From positions 54,218,616-54,282,615 of the forward strand of contig CM036756.1 in NCBI GenBank assembly GCA_020796225.1: a DNA stretch of 64,000 bases, in the 5' to 3' direction. The stretch is from Arion vulgaris. Its lineage: Eukaryota > Mollusca > Gastropoda > Stylommatophora > Arionidae. Made by a program: the position numbers and the translations under genes. The first letter of the stretch is position 1; each line of letters begins with the position of its first letter. Below are positions 42,385 to 52,819 of the stretch, in pieces. Below the pieces are notes generated by a model that made no database searches, had not been told where the DNA came from, and worked only from the letters and a program-made list of their open reading frames with translations.

Positions 42385-43585
42385 TTCTTCTTCTTCTTTG
42401 CGTTCGGTTTCGTTTGCTCGTCTAAATCATGAGATGGGTTGCCTCTATGAAGCTGCATGTCAGTTGGAGTTCTTCGAGAGTTCCCCATAGCTTGGTCTGT
42501 AAGCTTTGTTCATGAGGCCATGTTTCATTTCGTTGGTGTATGTATGATGGACATGACTGCAGGATGTGCTCTGGAGTCTTTGTTTCTGTCTGGCATGCAC
42601 ACTGTGCAGTCTGAGCAGGCTTTATTCTGTGCATGTGGTGGTTGAGCCTGCAGTGACCTGTTCTTAGGCGAAAAATTGTTGTGTGCTGTTTTCTGTTTAG
42701 TTTGCTGATGGGATCTTGTGGGTGTTTGCTGTGGGTTTGTTGCCTCCATACCTCTTTGTACTTTCTTTTGATATGTGTCTTGATTTCTGGTAGTGACACT
42801 GGGTGTTTGTGTTGTGTAAGTTTTGTTCCTTCCTTAGCCAGTCTGTCTGTTCTCTCATTTCCTGGTACGCCACAGTGGGCTGGTATCCACTGGAGAATAA
42901 TTTTGTTGTGTTCTGAGAGCTTGTTTAGCTGTAGTGTCAGCTCTCTTTCCATGATATCTTGTTGTTCCCTTTGTGTGACCTGCGGGACTGACAAGCAGTC
43001 ACAAAGGAAGACAAGTTTGTTGTTTTGGATGTTTCTTTGCTGCAGTATTTTTGAGGCATCCACGATTGCCTGTTATCGGTTCTAAAATTTGTTGATAGTT
43101 CTCCAGTGGCACTTGAATTTGTTAGTGTGGGGCCGTCTTGGAGTATGATGATGGTTCCGGCCCCTCCTTTCCTCTCTGTCGTGTCTGATGATCCGTCTGT
43201 GTATATATGGGTCCACTCGGGATGGGGGTATGAGGTGGCAATGTGTTCTAGTGTCTTTACTCTCAGGATGGGACCTGTTTCTTCATCCCTTTTGTCTACA
43301 TTTGGAATTGTTGTTATCACTTTGAAGATGGGCTGTAGGTCTGTGTTGTTGAATAGTATTATCATTTCCCAGGTTGCTGGGTCTTTTGAGAGGATGTCCA
43401 TGTTTTTGCAGAGAGTGATTTTGACAAGTGATGGAAGCTGTGTCTTTTTTTATGTGGTTTTTGGTTGGTTCGTTGATTGTTTGGTGCATGGGGTTATTTT
43501 CTGTGTGCTTGAACTTTTCTGATAGTGTGAGTATTTTTGTTCCCTGCGTCGTCCCAGGCTCTCAATGCCAGCAGTTGCCTCCAGA
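42385..43585 (-). pseudogene. LINE ORF2 C-terminal region: RNase H and Cys/His tail
   Basis: The minus-strand frame 43401-42937 has WTHIYTDGSSDTTERKGGAG (RNase H start). After one frameshift near 43070, frame 43063-42422 gives VFLCDCLSVPQVTQ, LQWIPAHCGVPGNERTDRLA (catalytic His/Asp block), then FRLRTGHCRLNHHMHRI and CACQTETKTPEHILQSCPSY, LWGTLEELQLT and the stop. The tail ends in (gaa)n (complement at 42385-42398). 5' truncated. Sequence differs enough from the LINE in the duplication to be a separate family. Confidence 0.9.
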
Positions 43586-43589
43586 TGTT

Positions 43590-44028
43590 GGTGAGTCTCT
43601 GTGGCGCAGAGGTTATGTGCTTGTCGCTCCTATCAAAGGTACCAGGTTCGCACCCTCGTGGAGACATCTGGATATTTTCCAGAGATCCCTGATCTCAGTG
43701 CAGGTGATATCGAGTTCCTAGTCCTATCGGAGACAACGATAAAACGTAAGTCCTGTGTTCAATTTGAGGACGTAAACGAACCATTGGCAGTTCGAAATCG
43801 AGAAGAGCAGGCTGGAAAGCCGCTAGCGAGCAAAATTCATTAGAAAATATTTTAAATAAAATTTCTACAAAAATATCTTCACTATCTTCAAAATTACATC
43901 GGATACCCTCGACGGTGCTACAGAGTTCGGGCAGTGCAGCTGAGATCTTCCTGTGTAAGAAACATCGGAGAACACATGATTACTCACCGAAGGGCAATGA
44001 TGATTTTCCTATCAATCAATCAATCAAT
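43590..44028 (+). mobile_element. S1 SINE, full-length reference copy
   Basis: Head 'gtctctgtggcgcagaggtt' contains the A box tggcgcagagg; B box 'ggttcgcaccc' at about 43647; the tRNA-unrelated body has 'gatctcagtgcaggtgatat' and 'gagttcctagtcctatcgga'; the 3' part has 'gcagctgagatcttcctgtg'; tail '(atca)n' at 44011-44027. Pol III transcription and LINE-aided insertion are expected from the family type. Confidence 0.88.
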
Positions 44029-44195
44029 GCTGGTGATTTGTTTCACTATCTTCTAAATGACATCAGGGATCCTCGCTGGTAATACGGAGTTCGTGCACTG
44101 CCGCTGAAATCTTTCTGTGTAAGAAAGATATCGGAGCACACCAGGTTTCTCACCGAAGTGCAATGATGATGGTCCTATAAATCAATCAAGTAATG
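44029..44195 (+). mobile_element. S1 SINE 3' half
   Basis: Directly after the full copy: 'gatcctcgctggtaatacgg', 'cactgccgctgaaatctttc' and tail 'aatcaatcaag'. A head-less tandem neighbour. Confidence 0.7.
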
Positions 44196-44224
44196 CTGGA
44201 TAGTAGCATGTGACGTGTAAGCAT

Positions 44225-44635
44225 GCCATTCCCCATGTACCGCCGTTGTAGATAGCTCGCTTCAAAGCTATTCGGTTTGTTCCCCACGTGGAACGATTGG
44301 GGTATTTTTGCTGTGATTCCTGATATAAGTATAGGTGAGATCGAGTTCCTAGTCCTAACGGAGATGGACGATAAAACGATAAAACGTGGATCCAGTGTTC
44401 AATTTGAGCATGTGAAGAACAATGGCAGCTGAGAATCGATAAGCGTAGACAGCCAAGGCAAAATTCATTAACAAGATTAAAAATAAAAACACCTTCAAAT
44501 TTTCATCATATTCAAATTGACATTGGTATCCTCGCTGGTGGTACGGAGTTCTAAAGTTGGAATCTTCATGTGTAAGAAATAGATCGGAGAACACATGATT
44601 ATTCAAAGAAGTGATGGTGACATCACTCAGTTAAT
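44225..44635 (+). mobile_element. S1 SINE, diverged copy
   Basis: Head region diverged ('tagctcgcttcaaagctatt'), but 'gtaggtgagatcgagttcct'-like and 'cctcgctggtggtacggagt' blocks follow in order. Confidence 0.65.
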
Positions 44636-44639
44636 ATAA

Positions 44640-44870
44640 TATTGTCACTTAGCGCTTTAGCTGCTAATGACGTGTATAGACGTTTTCTCATTAAAGACGC
44701 GTTAACACGTCTGTTATTATCACTCCTTTGTGGGTTAAAGACGTGTTAACACGTTATATATTTCCACTGCCACTGCTATAGGCGTACATTGTGACCTAGA
44801 AACAAATAGTAGCTATTTTTAGATTCGTCTTCGGAGAGTATGTAGCAGCAAAATGGCTAGTACGGTGATA
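44640..44870 (+). mobile_element. S5 body without tRNA head
   Basis: 'gacgtgtatagacgttttct', 'gacgcgttaacacgtctgtt' and 'aaagacgtgttaacacgtta' repeat the palindromes seen at 34.4-34.7 kb. Confidence 0.6.
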
Positions 44871-44934
44871 GAAGCATGCTTGCATAGGAAAGGACTAAGT
44901 ATTCAGATCTCCTAGCAATTCTTCTACTTCTGTC

Positions 44935-45435
44935 GTCACAATGCTACCAGATTGTTGCCTAGTGTCGTGGTTTTCTGTTTTATCTTGCGCTGTTCTATCG
45001 GCTTAGGTGATTGTTATTTTTGCTCTTTGACAGGATTCTGCAATGCCATCTAACCATCATGTCGTGGTCTTCCTTTCACCTTCTTTCCTGATGTTCTGTT
45101 GTAGTAAAAGGAAAAAGGAACCCTTTCATACCTCGTGGTATATAGGTCAATATAGTGTTAGGCCTGTATTTTTCATTGACCGTCGGCACACAATGGGTGA
45201 TGTGGTCAGCATCACGCCGGCCGCCTTTACTTCCCAGAGCATGCCTGGTACCCAGTTGAGGCTGGGTCGACCTGAGAGCCGTCGTAGTCGGGAAAAATTC
45301 CACGCACATTGCGGGAGCTGAACCCAGACCACCAGCCTCGCCAAGCGAGTTCACTAACAACTGCGCTACAGCGGTTCTCTCTGTTGTAGTAGACTGTTAC
45401 TAAATGGAGTTTGGATGCATTCTTATAAGATAGAG
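44935..45435 (-). pseudogene. LINE RT C-terminal tail split by a SINE
   Basis: Aligned to 23440-23650 ('cagtgtcgtggttttctgtt', 'gtggtcttccttt-cacctt'). It resumes after the SINE at 45392 with 'gactgttactaaatggagtt'. Minus-strand coding is badly decayed. Confidence 0.6.
45096..45391 (-). mobile_element. S6: tRNA-headed SINE with 11-bp TSD
   Basis: Element 45107-45380, minus strand: head 'accgctgtagcgcagttgtt' (A box) and 'ctgggttcagctcccgc' (B box and T-arm); the tail ends 'cctttttcctttt'. Identical 'ctgttgtagta' at 45096-45106 and 45381-45391. The empty site is seen in the paralogous LINE copy near 23610. Confidence 0.85.
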
Positions 45436-45689
45436 AGCATACAAAATGTGACTACCTGATCCTCCAGGTTTAGGTTTGCGCTAGGGATTGACAACGCATT
45501 CCTGTGAAGAATATTGTGTTATAGAAATAGAAAAAGATATACTTTTACTGCATCATGGGAAGGGAGTGAGGTCAATCAAGTAACTGATTTCATGAAGGAG
45601 GGATATTAACCCAGAAGAAAGTATCTATCTAAACTGCTAACCTTCTATCACACAAATTCACATGTTATTTGATGTTAAAGTCGCATGCC

Positions 45690-45870
45690 AGTAGTGACAT
45701 TGATTAGGACAGCCTTCTGATGGACACCAAATGGGAAAAGAAAGCCCGGAAGTCAAAATGACATACGAAGAAAAAGTGTTGTAAAAAAGAGTTGAGAAGT
45801 GATAGCCTGACATGGGAAATAATTGGTAGAAAGGTGGCAGAATGGTAACAATCGAAATGTAGTGCGGAAT
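45690..45870 (+). pseudogene. Decayed LINE RT C-terminal tail
   Basis: 'PDMGNNW' (gacatgggaaataattgg) and 'LMDTKWEKKARKSK'-like pieces parallel 24480-24600. Stops throughout. Confidence 0.45.
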
Positions 45871-46245
45871 CCCTATGTATCAAACGTGACCAGAATGGAA
45901 TACTCGTGGAATCTTTGTGCAGTGATTTTACTCAAACGTGACTAGAGTTCTGAACAATGCAGCTTACCAATAATACTTTTACCGGGCACAGTTTGTACAG
46001 TTGACTCATGTCTATCCTCTACGCTTTGTTGTGAGGGACCAGTTTTCAAATCCGAGTCTCCTTTCATATTTCATACTTTGAAATGCTGTCAAACTACATT
46101 GACAATCGAATACTTGAACACTTTACCAGATCCCGTTCGTTAACGGAAACAATTAAATAAGGTTCATAACCAAAACACTACCATTCAGAAGATAAAAACG
46201 GCAAATATATTTTCTTGTGAGAGAACGACAGAGTTAGTGTTTATT
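45871..46245. other. No gene recognised
   Basis: AT-rich spacer. Confidence 0.5.
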
Positions 46246-46326
46246 ATACATATACAAACAGACTGTCACAAACGGACTGTCACAAACAGTCACAAACGGA
46301 CTGTCACAGACTGTCACAAACGGACT
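46246..46326. repeat. Short irregular tandem repeat
   Basis: 'acaaacggactgtcac' and 'acagactgtcac' repeated four to five times. Confidence 0.85.
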
Positions 46327-47145
46327 AGTTGGGCGTGAACTAGTCTTTTCTTCGGAAAGAGCCATTTAAACCATGACTCGCTTAGGTTAAAAAAAAAACC
46401 CAGCGCTTTCGATGCCAGAGTGATATATTTGGAGTCACAATTAGCGGTAATATCGTTGAGTATTGTGACGCAAATTGTGAGAAATATTAATGCTGTTTAA
46501 TCAATATTTTTATTTTATGCTTTTATAGCCCGTGGAAATTTAACTCAAATTAGGTTAATTATAATGTCTGGGCTCTGGGAGGTTAGGCTAGCCCTGCTAG
46601 TCATTTAACAGAACGCGACTGGTTATCATTGGTTAGTTGTGAATATTCTGTTGTTATCTCGTTACTGTATAACTGTCTTGGTAGTTCGGAATGATCTCTT
46701 GTACATTTTAGGTTTTGAGATAGTAAGCAATTAGTTTTCAATATGTTTAACTTGCAATTGACTTACTTCAATGTGCAAATCTGACTAGCCACCTAAGAAT
46801 GAGGTCAACAAACGAAATGTTTATGAAAGGAAGAACATCTGTCGGCCATCTCCTTCCCACGTGTTAAAATAACAGCTATAGAAAACTTCAATGAACTTTT
46901 TTTTTTAAATGTTAATTTACTAACGTCCTTGAGTGACTACAAGTTTGCTTTAATCAAAACATTAGTCATTACGATAAGCGGCGTTACTATGGGTGTTTTG
47001 ACAGCACTAGGCGACACCGACAGAGGTGATGCTACCAAAGAAGGATGTATCACAGTTGTGATGTATCATAGCGCTGTTCAACCAAAGCCAACTATAAACT
47101 TATCTAGAGTTAGATGCGGTTCAACACAGTGTACGCTGGTGCCAT
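46327..47145. other. No gene recognised
   Basis: A short plus frame 46929-47180 has no recognisable motif. Confidence 0.5.
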
Positions 47146-47216
47146 GGCGCCCGTGTGATACATCCCTGGCGCCCATGTGATACATCCCTGGCGCCCGTGT
47201 GATACATCCCTGGCGC
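47146..47216. repeat. Triple repeat, 22-bp unit
   Basis: 'ggcgcccgtgtgatacatcc' occurs three times in tandem, each with the palindrome ggcgcc. The other flank of the 69-bp array (about 49700) also has 'ggcgcccgcgcc'. Confidence 0.85.
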
Positions 47217-47286
47217 CTTTTTGTATTCCTCCGTCTTTAACGTTCATCAGAATTGTCGAAATTTAAAAATGTCTTTCTAAATCAGT

Positions 47287-49640
47287 ATGATACAGTTATT
47301 TTTGAAGTTGCAATATTAAAAGACAAAATTACACATGTAGTCAGGATACAATTGTCATCTGTTAGTATTTTTGAAGGTACAATATTAAAAGACAAAATTA
47401 CACATGTAGTCAGGATACAATTGTCATCTGTTAGTATTTTTGAAGTTACAATACTAAAAGACAAAATTACACATGTAGTCAGGATACAATTGTCATCTGT
47501 TAGTATTTTTGAAGTTACAATACTAAAAGACAAAATTACACATGTAGTCAGGATACAATTGTCATCTGTTAGTATTTTTGAAGGTACAATACTAAAAGAC
47601 AAAATTACACATGTAGTCAGGATACAATTGTCATCTGTTAGTATGTTTATAGTCACAATACTAAAAGACAAAATTACACATGTAGTCAGGATACAATTGT
47701 CATCTGTTAGTATTTTTGAAGTTACAATACTAAAAGACAAAATTACACATGTAGTCAGGATACAATTGTCATCTGTTAGTATTTTTGAAGGTACAATACT
47801 AAAAGACAAATTACACATGTAGGCAGGATAAATTGTCATCTGTTAGTATTTTTGAAGGTACAATACTAAAAGACAAAATTACACATGTAGTCAGGATACA
47901 ATATTCATCTGTTAGTATTTTTGAAGTTACAATACTAAAAGACAAAATTACACATGTAGTCAGGATACAATTGTCATCTGTTAGTATTTTTGAAGTCACA
48001 ATACTAAAAGACAAAATTACACATGTAGTCAGGATAAAATTGTCATCTGTTAGTATTTTTGAAGTTACAATACTAAAAGACAAAATTACACATGTAGTCA
48101 GGATACAATTGTCATCTGTTAGTATTTTTGAAGGTACAATACTAAAAGACAAAATTACACATGTAGTCAGGATACAATTGTCATCTGTTAGTATTTTTGA
48201 AGGTACAATACTAAAAGACAAAATTACACATGTAGTCAGGATACAATTGTCATCTGTTAGTATTTTTGAAGGTACAATACTAAAAGACAAAATTACACAT
48301 GTAGTCAGGATACAATTGTCATCTGTTAGTATTTTTGAAGTTACAATACTAAAAGACAAAATTACACATGTAGTCAGGATACAATTGTCATCTGTTAGTA
48401 TTTTTGAAGGTACAATACTAAAAGACAAAATTACACATGTAGTCAGGATACAATATTCATCTGTTAGTATTTTTGAAGTTACAATACTAAAAGACAAAAT
48501 TACACATGTAGTCAGGATACAATTGTCATCTGTTAGTATTTTTGAAGGTACAATACTAAAAGACAAAATTACACATGTAGTCAGGATAAAATTGTCATCT
48601 GTTAGTATTTTTGAAGTTACAATACTAAAAGACAAAATTACACATGTAGTCAGGATAAAATTGTCATCTGTTAGTATTTTTGAAGTTACAATACTAAAAG
48701 ACAAAATTACACATGTAGTCAGGATAAAATTGTCATCTGTTAGTATTTTTGAAGGTACAATACTAAAAGACAAAATTACACATGTAGTCAGGATAAAATT
48801 GTCATCTGTTAGTATTTTTGAAGTTACAATACTAAAAGACAAAATTACACATGTAGTCAGGATACAATTGTCATCTGTTAGTATTTTTGAAGGTACAATA
48901 CTAAAAGACAAAATTACACATGTAGTCAGGATACAATTGTAATCTGTTAGTATTTTTGAAGGTATAATACTAAAAGACAAAATTACACATGTAGTCAGGA
49001 TACAATTGTCATCTGTTAGTATTTTTGAAGTTACAATACTAAAAGACAAAATTACACATGTAGTCAGGATACAATTGTCATCTGTTAGTATTTTTGAAGG
49101 TATAATACTAAAAGACAAAATTACACATGTAGTCAGGATACAATTGTCATCTGTTAGTATTTTTGAAGGTACAATACTAAAAGACAAAATTACACATGTA
49201 GTCAGGATACAATTGTCATCTGTTAGTATTTTTGAAGTACAATACAAAAACAAAATTACACATGTAGTCAGGATACAATTGTCATCTGTTAGTATTTTTG
49301 AAGGTAAATACTAAAGACAAAATTACACATGTAATCAGGATACAATTGTCATCTGTTAGTATTTTTGAAGTTACAATACTAAAAGACAAAATTACACATG
49401 TAGTCAGGATAAAATTGTCATCTGTTAGTATTTTTGAAGTACTAATACTAAAAGACAAAATTACACATGTAGTCAGGATACAATTGTCATCTGTTAGTAT
49501 TTTTGAAGTTACAATACTAAAAGACAAAATTACACATGTAGTCAGGATAAAATTGTCATCTGTTAGTATTTTTGAAGGTACAATACTAAAAGACAAAATT
49601 ACACATGTAGTCAGGATACAATTGTCATCTGTTAGTATTT
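47287..49640. repeat. Minisatellite, 69-bp unit, about 34 copies
   Basis: Unit aatactaaaagacaaaatta, cacatgtagtcaggatacaa, ttgtcatctgttagtatttt, tgaaggtac. Each unit junction makes a perfect 8-bp-stem hairpin ttagtatt...aatactaa. Period of 23 codons gives unbroken frames on both strands (up to 480 residues), judged artefactual. Confidence 0.98.
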
Positions 49641-50284
49641 TTTTAAATTAATTTTACTATTAATATTAGTTTATTATTATTATTATTGCAGTTACCACAT
49701 GGCGCCCGCGCCTTGACAGTCATTAGTCAGTTGCGCCCTAATATATAGAAATGTTGGGTAGCACTGGTCTATAGTGTTTCAGCAAAAATATATTATCTTT
49801 GACGATCTGGGTGTATATAGCTTCTTGTGAGAGAAACTTTCCAAAGCTAAATTTGTTATATAAATAACCAAATTGCGATCTAACATGCGACAAACAAGAC
49901 ATTCCATTTCTTGAAAATGTTCCGTCGCCTTGACAGAACATAGGATATAAAGTGAATCGTTTAACATTTCTATACCCAAGTATGCAGAAGGTGAGAGGGC
50001 AAATTCTTTTCTTCAGTTCTAAAGCGTTGAGTGCAGGAAATGATGCCACAGCCCGTTTGATAAGCTATCGCACACATCGCGCTAATCCGCTACATTGATC
50101 TTATAATATTATGTCAATAAAAGGGGGGTTAAACAAAAGACATTGGTTTTGATAAAGTGCTCTCGCCTGCAGTTTTGAACCAGGGAAGAAAAGTTGTTAT
50201 TTAGTTGAGTTGTTTACTAAATACTGAAATACTTGCGCATACGTTTATGATTGTTTTTAATGTGTTCTACATAGTTTTCTACAT
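49641..50284. other. Mostly unannotated; dispersed repeat at 49950-50045
   Basis: 'acatttctatacccaagtat' onward resembles 21960-22035. No gene recognised. Confidence 0.45.
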
Positions 50285-50356
50285 AATTTTTGGGAGCATA
50301 TAGAATGCGGGTTTGCCCAAACAACTGTCGATGACACATAGTGATGATGCGCCGGT
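50285..50356 (-). repeat. Inverted 5' piece of the PLE
   Basis: 72 bp complementary to 50783-50854 within the RT region, with about one mismatch ('aactgtcg' versus 'aaccgtcg'). Inverted 5' segments are a known PLE insertion feature. Confidence 0.9.
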
Positions 50357-51740
50357 GGCCTGCGACTCAAATTCCACTTTCATCACCAGGAGGACCCTCT
50401 AGAACATCACGACTCGAGTATGTTCTCCAAGTATTCCACTCGCAAACATGATTTGACTCCTAAACCTGGTGCCTCTAACGCTCTTGATCTCTACATCAAG
50501 AATACTTCATACGACATTGGACTTCTCCACCTAAACGCCTAGGGCGTTCTAACATGTCACCGTCCGAGTTTCGACCTCCGTCGACGTGATGACATTGTTA
50601 TCAAACCCGCTGATAAAGGTGGTGCCATAGTCGTATGGAGTAAAGAACTATACCTTCAGGAAGGCCACAACCAACTACGTAACACCCTATTCTACAATAA
50701 TATTCCTTCTGATGCTACACTATCCAACAATAGTAAGGTCCGTACAGTCATCAAGAACCTCATTGCCTCCAAAGACCTTCCTACCGGCGCATCATCACTA
50801 TGTGTCATCGACGGTTGTTTGGGCAAACCCGCATTCTATATGCTCCCAAAAATTCATAAACTTCACAATCCTGGTAGGCCTATTGTTTCTGCTTGCTCTT
50901 GTCCTACGGAACATATCTCCGAATTCCTTGATAGTATCTTCAATCCTATAGTCACCACACTACCTTCATTCTTGAAGGATACTAACCACACTTTGTCTGT
51001 TTTTTCTTCTATTAAGTTGTTGCCTGGCAGGACTTATCGCCTCTTCCTCCTTGATGTCTGCTCACTGTATACCTCTATACCTCATTCTGACGGACTTCAA
51101 GCTCTCCAGTTTTTCTCGACAGGAGAACTAACCCTCTTGTCTCCACCTCGACTCTCCTTCGTCTTGCTGAACTAGTTCTCACTCTCAACTCCTTTCAGTT
51201 CAATGACCAGTTCTTCGAACAGATTAGTGGGGTCGCCATGGGTACTAAAATGGGACCCAGCTATGCTTGTCTATTCATGGGTCATCTTGAACACTTAGTA
51301 TGGAACACCTATGATGGCCCTCTTCCGTCCGTGTATCATAGATACATCGATGATTGTATTGGAGTTACTGATATGTCTGAAGCCGATTTGTCACGCTTCA
51401 TCACCTTCATCAATGCCTTCTATCCTGCTATTCGGTTCACCTCTCACATCTCTACCTCCTGTGTCAATTTTCTTGACATCACTATCACCATCAGCCTATC
51501 CACTATCACTACATCAGTATACTACAAGCCTACTGATACACATAGCTTTCTTCTGTATACCTCTTCCCATCCCCAGGCCTGTCGTGACTTTTACCTTTCT
51601 CTCAACTCTTACGCCTTCGTCGCCTCTGTAGTGAGGACGACGATTTTCTTGATAGAGCTCACGAGATGCTGGATTTCTTCCGCCAGCGCCTATACCCGGA
51701 GAATGTGCTTACATCTGCCATGCATCGGGTTCTGCTAATT
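50357..51740 (+). pseudogene. PLE reverse transcriptase
   Basis: RT of the Penelope type, which copies RNA into DNA at the target. In order: FHFHHQEDPLEHHD and KHDLTPKPGASNALDLYI (N-terminal part, about 50365-50500), DIVIKPADKGGAIVVW (50595), FYMLPKIHKLHNPGRPIVSA (50834), LFLLDVCSLYTSIPH (first catalytic Asp, about 51050), GVAMGTKMGPSYACLFMGHL (51230), YHRYIDDCIGV with the catalytic YIDD at 51343-51354, and CVNFLDITITI (51461). Frames change at about 50530, 51120 and 51630, and stops are present, so it is a pseudogene. Start not defined. Confidence 0.9.
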
Positions 51741-51770
51741 TGCTCGCCAGGAGGCCCTTTCTCACATACA

Positions 51771-52378
51771 TAGAACCCCAAGTCTGACAGGGTTAAACTT
51801 ATCTTAACTTTCCACCCTCATAGTTCCCTGGTGAAAAGGTCTTATTCCATCATCTCCCTATTCTTCAGTCTGATCCTGAGACACGTTCAGTCTTCCAACA
51901 CTATCCTTTGGTGGCTTACAGACGGGACAGAAGCCTCAAGGATTTGTTGGTACACAGTCGCCTCAAGCCTAATATCCAGAGTCACTTTGGCACCATTCAG
52001 TGCGGACGTCGGCGCTGTAATACATGTGCATATGTAATACAGACCCCCACTGTCTCTTTTCCAAAAGCTACGTATGCCATTCAAGACAGTTTCACGTGTG
52101 AGTCCCGCAATATCATCTATGCCATCACCTGCAAACGATGCAACAAGTCCTATATTGGCGAAACCGGTAAGAGACTCAGTGACCGATTCGCCCAACACTT
52201 ACGCGATATTCGCCAACGCTCTGTGACTCCTGTGGCCACTCATTTCAACGATACTGGCCATTCAGGAGTTGACGATGTCCAGGTCACAGCCATCCGATCA
52301 TGTTCCTCCGATGATCGCAGTCGATTCGCCCTGGAGAACCGTTTTATTTCATTCTATGGCACTTTGCGACCTCTTTGA
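51771..52378 (+). pseudogene. PLE linker and GIY-YIG endonuclease
   Basis: Open from about 51908. PLVAYRRDRSLKDLLVHSRL and the Cys motif CGRRRCNTC (about 52010) form the usual linker. The GIY-YIG core follows: NIIYAITCKRCNKSYIGETG (IIY at about 52112, YIG at 52151-52159), RLSDRFAQHL with the catalytic Arg region, HFNDTGHSGVDDVQV, and the catalytic Glu in FALENRFISFYG (52334-52336). All core residues are present; the break lies upstream, where stops occur at about 51730-51840. The endonuclease nicks target DNA for priming. Confidence 0.9.
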
Positions 52379-52640
52379 CTCAACGCATTACATTCCTATG
52401 CTTCTTAGTACTGTCTTATCTCGTGCCTTGTTATCTATATTTGTGTTTGCTCCATATATGTGTCATTTATCCACTATATTGTTTATTGTTTCTCTTCTTT
52501 CCACTTTCGGTTTTTTGTGTTGCACTCATTTCGTTGTTCGTTTTTATTCCCAGATTTTCATTAGATAGGTTTATGTTTCCACATGTAATCGTCCATTTGT
52601 AGTGTTCCTCGAAATTCGTCATTCTTGTTGTATTGTTTGC

Positions 52641-52675
52641 TTGATAAAGGCCTTTGGTCGAAACGTTGCTGTTTA
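52641..52675 (+). ncRNA. Hammerhead-ribozyme-like core in PLE 3' region
   Basis: 'ttgataaaggcctttggtcg' followed by aaacgtt resembles the CUGAUGA / stem II / CGAAAC core that PLEs often carry. ggcc-ttt-ggtc can form stem II (one G-U pair). The first core box is changed (ttgataa), so activity is doubtful. Confidence 0.35.
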
Positions 52676-52819
52676 TCGTCACTGTTTATGTATTTTGTAA
52701 AACTGTAGTACTTTGTGTTTACGTGTTTAGCTATTTTTCAAAGTTTTACTGCAGCCTCCACCTTTTTTCGATAATGTAAGACAAACACATCTGAGTTTCG
52801 GTTAAAAAATTAGCATCAA

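Larger units (their letters stand above)
50285..52740 (+). mobile_element. Penelope-like retroelement (PLE)
   Basis: Order on the plus strand: inverted 72-bp piece (50285-50356), RT (about 50357-51740), linker with CGRRRCNTC, GIY-YIG endonuclease (to 52378), 3' UTR with a hammerhead-like motif (about 52641-52675). That domain order is diagnostic for EN-carrying PLEs. Several frameshifts make this copy inactive. Confidence 0.92.

Noticed and set aside
43106..43522. Plus-strand 138-residue hydrophobic frame
   Set aside because: Antisense to the LINE RNase H region, whose conserved motifs are on the minus strand.
46929..47180. 83-residue plus frame as a small gene
   Set aside because: No motif, no homologous copy in the window, and it runs into a 22-bp triple repeat.
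47811..49253. 480-residue minus-strand frame
   Set aside because: 69-bp minisatellite read in phase; the opposite strand is equally open.
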